A program made the position numbers and the translations under genes. Below, one piece after another: positions 1 to 4,007 of a stretch of 6,756 nt of DNA. Numbering within the stretch: position 1 is the stretch's first letter; every line of letters starts with the position of its first letter. A model generated the notes under the pieces. It saw only the letters and a program-made list of their open reading frames with translations, did no database searches and had not been told where the DNA came from. The DNA lies in assembly GCA_018712465.1 (NCBI GenBank), contig DVGY01000018.1, positions 1 through 6,756 on the forward strand, in the 5' to 3' direction. Origin of the DNA: Candidatus Egerieicola pullicola. GTDB lineage: Bacteria; Bacillota; Clostridia; Oscillospirales; Ruminococcaceae.

Positions 1-521
1 TGCTTCAGGAAAAAGGCTGGACCTTGCAAAAAATTCTTTTGACCCATGGCCACTTCGATCACGCCATGGCGGTCAATGATTTGGTGGCGGCCACCGGGGC
101 TCCGGTGTATATCCACAAAGAGGATCAGGAATTGATTACCGATCCCAATAAATTTTATGTCTTCCATCAGCCTTTCGGGGAGTTTCACCCCATCTCTGCC
201 CTTTCGTTGGAGGACGGCCAGGATATTGTCCAGGACGAGCTGACCTTTCACTGCATCCACACCCCAGGCCACACCAAGGGGAGCTGCGTCTACCTCTGCG
301 GGGACGTGATGTTTAGCGGGGACACTCTCTTTGCAGGAAGCTGCGGCCGCACCGATTTTTACGGCGGCAGCCATACCCAGATTCTTCAGTCTCTCCACAA
401 GCTGGCAGATCTGGCAGGGAATTACCGGGTGCTTCCCGGCCACGAGGAAGAAACCACCTTGGACTACGAACGAAAAACCAATCCTTATTTAGGAAAGATG
501 AGCTATGACGACTTCTTCTGA
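1..521 (+). CDS. MBL-fold metallo-hydrolase, glyoxalase II-like (3' part; start outside window)
   Basis: This is the C-terminal 172 residues of a metallo-beta-lactamase-fold hydrolase; the reading frame is open to the left edge (first full codon at base 3), so the TTG at 24 is not the real start. Numbering from base 3, the metal-binding pattern of the family is complete in the visible part: HGHFDH (H15, H17, D19, H20; bases 45-62), TPGHTKGS (H90), SGDTLF (D107, the bridging aspartate) and LPGHEEE (H147). The GRTDFYGGS stretch after the bridging aspartate is typical of the small GloB/YcbL-like subgroup. These cytoplasmic enzymes hydrolyse thioesters such as hydroxyacyl-glutathione or related conjugates, but the substrate here cannot be read from sequence. 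The gene overlaps the next one by 17 bases, implying one operon. In many clostridia a hydrolase of this type sits directly before hemZ (known context). The family call is firm; the substrate is unknown. Confidence 0.92.
   Translation, partial: LQEKGWTLQKILLTHGHFDHAMAVNDLVAATGAPVYIHKEDQELITDPNKFYVFHQPFGEFHPISALSLEDGQDIVQDELTFHCIHTPGHTKGSCVYLCGDVMFSGDTLFAGSCGRTDFYGGSHTQILQSLHKLADLAGNYRVLPGHEEETTLDYERKTNPYLGKMSYDDFF
491..497 (+). promoter_or_regulatory. Ribosome binding site of hemZ, inside the hydrolase gene
   Basis: AGGAAAG lies 7 bases before the ATG at 505 and supports that start. The site is within the last codons of the upstream hydrolase. Another ATG at 498 is in the hydrolase frame and is not a start. 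The arrangement points to translational coupling of the two genes. Confidence 0.6.
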
Positions 522-2043
522 ATCCACACATGAATCCACACAAAATCCCGCCTTCCATCACTTTGAAATCACCTTGGTGCTGGCGGGCCACGACTACAAA
601 TATGAAACCGAAGCCACGGCAAAGATTTTCCTTCCATTTGTCCGGTTTTCCTTTCTCTATGAGGACCGGCTGCCGGAAGGGGAGTACGTCTACACCAAGC
701 TGGAGCCTGCCGGGCAACAGAACCGTTTGACGGTGTCCCTGAACATTCGAGAGAAAACCTTGACTCGGGACCGGCTGGTAGATGCCGGCTTGGATGACAA
801 GGAAACGGAACATCTGCTGGCAGAACTGTTATATGACACCTTTGTGGAATTCACCGGCGTGACTCCCCAATGGGGGATGTCCACCGGCATCCGTCCGGTG
901 AAGACGATGGAAAAACGGTTGGCTGCCGGAGATACCATGGAACAGGCCCAGGAATATTTCCGCACCCGCTTCCATGCAGGGGAAAAGAAGATTGCTCTCT
1001 GCACCACCATCGTTCAGCAGCAGCAGCCGATTTTAGCCAAAAACCGGCCGGAAAGTGTCAGTGTCTACATCGCCATTCCCTTCTGTCCCAGCCGCTGCCG
1101 GTACTGCTCCTTTGTCAGCCATTCCACTGCCGGGGCTAAATCCAAGGCGTTGCTGGCGGAGTATTTGGAAAAGCTGCTGGTGGAGATCCGGCTGCTGCGG
1201 GATAAAATTCAGCAAAACCACCTTCATCTCCACACCGTCTATATCGGCGGGGGCACCCCCACCACTTTGTCTGCTGCCCAGATGGACCGGCTGCTGACCT
1301 GCGTGGAAGAGTGCTTCCCAGTGAGGGAGCTGGAAGAATTTACAGTGGAAGCTGGCCGTCCGGACACCATCACCCCGGAAAAATTGGCGGTGATGCGTTC
1401 TCATGGAGTAAATCGGGTGTCGGTGAACCCCCAAAGCTTTAACGACGAGGTGCTGGCCCTTTCCCAGCGTCCCCACACCGCCGCCCAAGCCATCCAGGCA
1501 TTTCAAATGGCCAAGGAGGCAGGTTTCGAGGTGGTGAATATGGACTTCATCGCCGGACTGCCGGGAGATACCCTGGAATCCTTTTGCCATTCTTTGGATA
1601 CCGCCATTGCCTTGGATCCTGGCAACATTACCGTCCATACCCTGACTATCAAGCGCAGCGCCGATCTGTTCGTTCAACAGCAGTTCGATCTCTCCGGCGG
1701 ACAGATGCAGGTGGGGGAGATGGTGGAGTACGCCTACGATGCTTTAACCAAAGCTGGGTATCTGCCCTATTACCTCTACCGTCAGAAAAACACTTTGGAC
1801 AATCTAGAAAATGTGGGCTATGCCAAATCCGGCATGATCTGTGCCTATAACATTTACATGATGGACGAGGTGCACTCGGTACTGGCTGCCGGCGGAGGCG
1901 CCGTGACCAAGCTGATCCGTCCCGGAGAAAAGAAGGTCCACCGGATCTTCAACCACAAGTATCCCTTTGAATATGTCACCCGGTTTGACGAACTGCTCCA
2001 ACGAAAAGAGGAAATCGACCGGTTTTACCAAAACCAGGAATAA
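505..2043 (+). CDS. hemZ: Coproporphyrinogen dehydrogenase HemZ (radical SAM)
   Basis: This 512-residue protein resembles the HemZ branch of the HemN/HemW radical SAM family, which decarboxylates coproporphyrinogen III to protoporphyrinogen IX without oxygen in the cytoplasm. The 4Fe-4S motif CPSRCRYC has C194, C198 and C201 (CxxxCxxC), preceded by the typical YIAIPF strand. The SAM-binding YIGGGTPTTL element covers residues 246-255. VEAGRPDTI (about 280-288) and MDFIAGLPGD further on are also family hallmarks. A long N-terminal region of about 185 residues before the radical SAM core (including GHDYKYE, and GIRPVK near 128) distinguishes HemZ from HemN and HemW, and the length fits. The start at 505 has a ribosome binding site at 491-497 and gives a 17-base overlap with the hydrolase gene. 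The N terminus carries a tandem ESTH-ESTQ sequence from a 12-bp DNA duplication. HemW-like haem chaperone activity is the main alternative; the N-terminal extension argues against it. Confidence 0.9.
   Translation: MTTSSESTHESTQNPAFHHFEITLVLAGHDYKYETEATAKIFLPFVRFSFLYEDRLPEGEYVYTKLEPAGQQNRLTVSLNIREKTLTRDRLVDAGLDDKETEHLLAELLYDTFVEFTGVTPQWGMSTGIRPVKTMEKRLAAGDTMEQAQEYFRTRFHAGEKKIALCTTIVQQQQPILAKNRPESVSVYIAIPFCPSRCRYCSFVSHSTAGAKSKALLAEYLEKLLVEIRLLRDKIQQNHLHLHTVYIGGGTPTTLSAAQMDRLLTCVEECFPVRELEEFTVEAGRPDTITPEKLAVMRSHGVNRVSVNPQSFNDEVLALSQRPHTAAQAIQAFQMAKEAGFEVVNMDFIAGLPGDTLESFCHSLDTAIALDPGNITVHTLTIKRSADLFVQQQFDLSGGQMQVGEMVEYAYDALTKAGYLPYYLYRQKNTLDNLENVGYAKSGMICAYNIYMMDEVHSVLAAGGGAVTKLIRPGEKKVHRIFNHKYPFEYVTRFDELLQRKEEIDRFYQNQE
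519..542 (+). repeat. Perfect 12-bp tandem duplication
   Basis: TGAATCCACACA occurs at 519-530 and again, without spacing, at 531-542. The first copy begins with the TGA stop of the hydrolase gene, and both copies are read in hemZ as four-residue units giving ESTH then ESTQ. Because the unit is 12 bases, the hemZ frame is kept. It looks like a slippage duplication. Confidence 0.9.
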
Positions 2044-2045
2044 AT

Positions 2046-2086
2046 TTAGACAAATGTTCATAAACTATTCTTGCATCTTAGACAAA
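2046..2086 (+). repeat. Direct repeat TTAGACAAA around the 2071-2099 promoter
   Basis: TTAGACAAA is present at 2046-2054 and 2078-2086, 32 bases apart start to start, about three helical turns. The first copy is upstream of the -35 box and the second is in the spacer between -35 and -10. The second copy is also part of a short inverted repeat, TAGA (2079-2082) and TCTA (2088-2091) around CAAAA. The layout would suit a regulator binding site, but no regulator can be named. Confidence 0.5.
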
Positions 2087-2099
2087 ATCTAGGTATAAT
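2071..2099 (+). promoter_or_regulatory. Sigma-A type promoter of the zinc-ribbon gene
   Basis: The -35 box TTGCAT (2071-2076) and the perfect -10 box TATAAT (2094-2099) are separated by 17 bases, the ideal spacing. The expected transcription start is near 2106, about 30 bases before the ATG at 2136. There is no hairpin and T-run between the hemZ stop and this promoter, so the downstream gene may also receive read-through from hemZ. Confidence 0.8.
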
Positions 2100-2120
2100 G
2101 AAGCTAGAAACATTTTCCGG

Positions 2121-2127
2121 AAAGGAG
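2121..2127 (+). promoter_or_regulatory. Ribosome binding site of the zinc-ribbon gene
   Basis: AAAGGAG ends 8 bases before the ATG at 2136 and fixes this start. Its first three bases are the right end of a perfect 10-bp palindrome, TTTCCGGAAA (2114-2123), which might affect access to the site. Confidence 0.75.
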
Positions 2128-2135
2128 TCTTACCT

Positions 2136-2546
2136 ATGGGACTGGATGAAATTAAGGATGTCGCCAAGGATTTTGCCGATAAAGCAGTGACCAAAACAGG
2201 AGAAGTGGTAGAGGTGTCCAAGCTGCGGCTGGAGCTTTCCAAGCAGCAGGGCCGTCTGCGCGCTTTGTATCAAAAACTGGGCAGTAGCGTTTACAGCATG
2301 AAGGAAAAGGAATATGAGGATCCGGATCTGATCGATCATCTCTGTCAGGAAATTAAAGCTAACCTGAAAATTCAAAGAGATCTGAAGGTAAAAATTGCCG
2401 GATTGAAAAAGATGAAGGTCTGTCCCGTCTGCGGCAGCCGCAACCCCATGGAAAGCGTCTACTGCAACCAGTGTGGTTCTCGGATGAAAGAGGACTTTGC
2501 TCAGCCGGAAGAAGAACCTGCGCAGGATGAATCTGCTGCTGAGTAA
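2136..2546 (+). CDS. Small coiled-coil protein with C-terminal zinc ribbon
   Basis: The 136-residue protein has no signal peptide or membrane segment. Residues 1-92 are rich in charged and leucine/lysine/glutamate positions and look helical, probably a coiled coil. A zinc ribbon follows, with CPVCG (C96, C99) and YCNQCG (C110, C113), the double CxxC form found in 'zinc-ribbon domain' proteins of Firmicutes. The tail after residue 118 is acidic (EEEPAQDESAAE) and probably disordered. It has its own promoter at 2071-2099 and a good ribosome binding site, and it is ended by the hairpin at 2621-2662. The function is unknown; similar small proteins are usually annotated only by the ribbon. A structural or regulatory role through protein or nucleic-acid contact is possible but is not shown by the sequence. 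Confidence 0.85.
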   Translation: MGLDEIKDVAKDFADKAVTKTGEVVEVSKLRLELSKQQGRLRALYQKLGSSVYSMKEKEYEDPDLIDHLCQEIKANLKIQRDLKVKIAGLKKMKVCPVCGSRNPMESVYCNQCGSRMKEDFAQPEEEPAQDESAAE

Positions 2547-2587
2547 TCCAAGAAAATAGGATTTGAACCGAAGCACTCCCAAAGTGG

Positions 2588-2607
2588 ATGGCCATAACCC
2601 GGGCCAT
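2588..2607 (+). repeat. Short inverted repeat after the zinc-ribbon gene
   Basis: ATGGCC (2588-2593) and GGCCAT (2602-2607) form a perfect 6-bp stem with an 8-base loop. No T-run follows, so by itself it is not a terminator. It lies just before the strong hairpin at 2621-2662 and could stabilise the transcript 3' end. Apart from these two hairpins I see nothing in the 125-base gap. Confidence 0.45.
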
Positions 2608-2620
2608 TGTCAACGATATG

Positions 2621-2662
2621 AAAACGCCCAGAGCCTGGTTCGCACCGGACTTTGGGCGTTTT
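2621..2662. terminator. Bidirectional terminator between convergent genes
   Basis: AAAACGCCCA (2621-2630) pairs perfectly with TGGGCGTTTT (2653-2662). Pairing continues inward through GAG/CTT-type pairs to a GGT/ACC tip with a small TCGC loop. The T-rich arm on one strand is the A-rich arm on the other, so it can terminate the plus-strand zinc-ribbon gene (stop at 2546) and the minus-strand lipoprotein gene (stop at 2672). Confidence 0.85.
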
Positions 2663-2671
2663 GTGTTTGGG

Positions 2672-3310
2672 TCAGCGCCGGTAATCGGCGTTCCAGTCCA
2701 GGATAATTCCAGTCTGGCTGTCCACTTCAAATTCGTAATAAATGTTGTTGTAGGAAAGGTTGCCTTCGTAGCGGAGGCGGCCGTCGTCGCTTTCCTGCCA
2801 CACCCGGATATCCGAAAGGGGAGCGTCGGGCACTTTTTGCTGTACCAGAGTTTTTACCTGATCTTCCGAAACAGGGTTGTTGGGCTGTCGGTAAGCCCAC
2901 TCTTCCTGAATTTCACAGTCGCTGCCAATAATGCTGCCGTCGGCAATGGCCACTTCGTAGTCAAAATCCCCGTAGTCGGTTTCAAACTCGATGTCAAAAA
3001 TAGGGATACCGTTGTCCCCGTCCCGCTCAATTTTGATGTTGTAAACATCCGATTGGGAAATTCCGGCATTTTCCAGGGCAATGGAAAAGGCGTCCTCTCT
3101 GCCGATTTCTCCGTCGGAAGAAGGGGTGCTGCTTTGGCTAGAGGTGTTGGTGGAGGAAGAGGGGGTGGCGCTGTCTTTGGAGGTGGTGTCCTCCGTTTGG
3201 GAAGAGGGGGAGCTGGTAGTGGGATTCTGAGATGGCAGTTGAATCACGCAGCCACTGAGACAGCATACGCACGCCGCTGCCAATAGTCCAATGAAAATCT
3301 TTTTCAGCAT
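2672..3310 (-). CDS. PepSY-domain lipoprotein
   Basis: The best start is the ATG at 3310, not the longer open frame from 3373: it has the SD-like AGGTGA at 3315-3320 and begins a clean lipoprotein signal (MLKKIFIGLLAAACVCC then LSGC). Cys21 would be lipidated, placing the 212-residue protein on the outer face of the cytoplasmic membrane. Residues 22-66 form a Ser/Thr/Pro-rich stalk. Two PepSY-like units follow: about 69-134 (REDAFSIALENAGI ... DFDYEVAIADGSIIG) and 146-209 (SEDQVKTLVQQKVP ... YYEFEVDSQTGIILDWNAD). Each shows the usual helix plus beta-hairpin pattern ending in a 'DG/TG-I-I' turn. PepSY domains occur in propeptides of M4 peptidases and in many secreted clostridial proteins of unknown role; peptidase inhibition has been proposed for the family. 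The gene has its own promoter and converges on the zinc-ribbon gene. The exact function is unknown. Confidence 0.85.
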   Translation of the reverse strand: MLKKIFIGLLAAACVCCLSGCVIQLPSQNPTTSSPSSQTEDTTSKDSATPSSSTNTSSQSSTPSSDGEIGREDAFSIALENAGISQSDVYNIKIERDGDNGIPIFDIEFETDYGDFDYEVAIADGSIIGSDCEIQEEWAYRQPNNPVSEDQVKTLVQQKVPDAPLSDIRVWQESDDGRLRYEGNLSYNNIYYEFEVDSQTGIILDWNADYRR

Positions 3311-3314
3311 AATG

Positions 3315-3320
3315 TCACCT
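3315..3320 (-). promoter_or_regulatory. Ribosome binding site that sets the lipoprotein start
   Basis: On the minus strand AGGTGA stands four bases before the ATG at 3310. It is a modest Shine-Dalgarno match, but together with the lipoprotein signal beginning exactly at this ATG it decides the start over the upstream in-frame codon at 3373. Confidence 0.55.
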
Positions 3321-3354
3321 GCTTTCTGGTCAGTGTTTTTCTCATGATACCATA

Positions 3355-3383
3355 ATTTTAGGCCGGTTTCCATCCTTTTTCAA
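3355..3383 (-). promoter_or_regulatory. Sigma-A type promoter of the lipoprotein gene
   Basis: Read on the minus strand, the -35 box TTGAAA (3378-3383) and the -10 box TAAAAT (3355-3360) are 17 bases apart. Transcription would begin near 3348, leaving a leader of about 38 bases. The -10 overlaps the longer in-frame extension to 3373, further evidence that the extension is not translated. Confidence 0.7.
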
Positions 3384-3418
3384 AGGCGTGATCGGCTTGT
3401 TTGGATGCTTGGAGTATA

Positions 3419-3811
3419 TTAAAAGGTGATGCGGTAAGGAGCTTCTGTGAAGGAGGAAAAGGTGGCGATTCCTTGCTCCAACGCAAAGATCTGGGTGTTT
3501 CCATCTCCGGCCTGGTACATTTCCTGCAAAGAAGGATAAGCATCCAACAGATGCTTCTGGGCTTCCAAACGGGGATCCTCCACGGCGGCGGCGGAGATTC
3601 GCAGCCAACGCTGGCCATCGAAAGCGCAGATTTCAATTTTGGGGTTTTCCATCATTTGCTTGGACACTTCTTTTTTCTTGCCGGTTTGGATGGTGAGTTT
3701 TCCGTCAAACAAATCAATGGTCCCAAAGGGGCGGACGCGGGGTTGATCTCCTTCCATAGTAGCAAGGTAATAGGTGCCGCATTTTTTGAGAAAATCGTAA
3801 ACTTCCTGCAT
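3419..3811 (-). CDS. Pyridoxamine 5'-phosphate oxidase-like flavin-binding protein
   Basis: The 130-residue protein fits the single-domain split-barrel family related to pyridoxamine-phosphate oxidase, common in clostridia. The N-terminal helix (MQEVYDFLKKCG) leads into TYYLATMEGDQPRVRPFG (residues 13-30), the family's hallmark strand pair that usually contacts FMN. Next come DGKLTIQTGKKKEVSKQM (about 36-53) and NPKIEICAFDGQRWLRI (about 56-72), also conserved. The C-terminal segment TFSSF is typical. Length is normal. Such proteins bind FMN or F420-like cofactors and reduce or sense small molecules in the cytoplasm; nitroimidazole reduction is known for some relatives, but the substrate here is open. 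There is an excellent ribosome binding site and its own promoter. No strong terminator follows, so some transcripts may run into the lipoprotein gene 108 bases further on. Confidence 0.9.
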   Translation of the reverse strand: MQEVYDFLKKCGTYYLATMEGDQPRVRPFGTIDLFDGKLTIQTGKKKEVSKQMMENPKIEICAFDGQRWLRISAAAVEDPRLEAQKHLLDAYPSLQEMYQAGDGNTQIFALEQGIATFSSFTEAPYRITF

Positions 3812-3818
3812 GAGAATG

Positions 3819-3847
3819 CCTCCTATTGGTTTTTATTTTCTATTATA
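3819..3847 (-). promoter_or_regulatory. Ribosome binding site and -10 region of the flavin-binding protein gene
   Basis: On the minus strand AGGAGG (3819-3824) stands 7 bases before the ATG at 3811. The -10 box TATAAT is at 3842-3847 and is preceded by TGG, giving an extended -10. Confidence 0.8.
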
Positions 3848-3870
3848 CCACTTTTTCCCCTTTTTGTCAC
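3842..3870 (-). promoter_or_regulatory. Promoter of the flavin-binding protein gene
   Basis: On the minus strand the -35 box GTGACA (3865-3870, five of six bases of TTGACA) is 17 bases from a perfect TATAAT (3842-3847) with the TGn extension. This predicts a strong sigma-A promoter with a leader of about 25 bases. Confidence 0.75.
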
Positions 3871-3887
3871 TAAATTTCAGTACTCTT

Positions 3888-3911
3888 GGGATCGGAGACG
3901 GAAACGATCCC
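3888..3911. repeat. 7-bp perfect inverted repeat upstream of the flavin-binding protein promoter
   Basis: GGGATCG (3888-3894) and CGATCCC (3905-3911) enclose a 10-base loop. No T-run follows on either strand, so it is not a normal terminator. It lies 17 bases upstream of the -35 box at 3865-3870 and could be an operator or a transcript-end hairpin. Its role is unknown. Confidence 0.5.
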
Positions 3912-3946
3912 GCAAAAAGTCCTCCTGCTTTTTCTCCCTAGGAAAG

Positions 3947-3994
3947 AAAAAACCTCCACCTCAGCGCCGGATTGACGCAGGATGGAGGTCTTTT
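3947..3994 (-). terminator. Rho-independent terminator of the M26 peptidase gene
   Basis: The arms ACCTCCA (3952-3958) and TGGAGGT (3983-3989) pair perfectly, and the stem extends outward through a G-U pair and A-T pairs. On the minus strand the stem is followed by TTTTTT, starting 14 bases after the peptidase stop codon. A weaker T-run (CTTTT) exists on the plus side, but no plus-strand gene needs it. Confidence 0.85.
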
Positions 3995-4007
3995 CATGGG
4001 GATTTCC

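Noticed and set aside
1033..1677. A 214-codon minus-strand open frame inside hemZ.
   Set aside because: It is the complement of the radical SAM core; codon structure and conservation belong to hemZ.
2588..3286. A 232-codon plus-strand open frame opposite the lipoprotein gene.
   Set aside because: It passes through the terminator hairpin, and its Gly/Arg/Val-rich C-terminal part is the complement of the Ser/Thr-rich stalk of the lipoprotein.
3880..3930. A tiny minus-strand frame of about 12 codons with a TTG start behind AGGAGG, between the M26 gene and the flavin-binding gene.
   Set aside because: It is too short, uses a rare start, lies after a strong terminator, and has no promoter of its own; the AGGAGG match is probably chance.
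3929..3951. TTTTTCT and AGAAAAA arms around CCTAGG as another hairpin or an attenuator competing with the M26 terminator.
   Set aside because: The stem is almost all A-T and overlaps the T-run of the terminator; complementarity of A and T runs is expected there.
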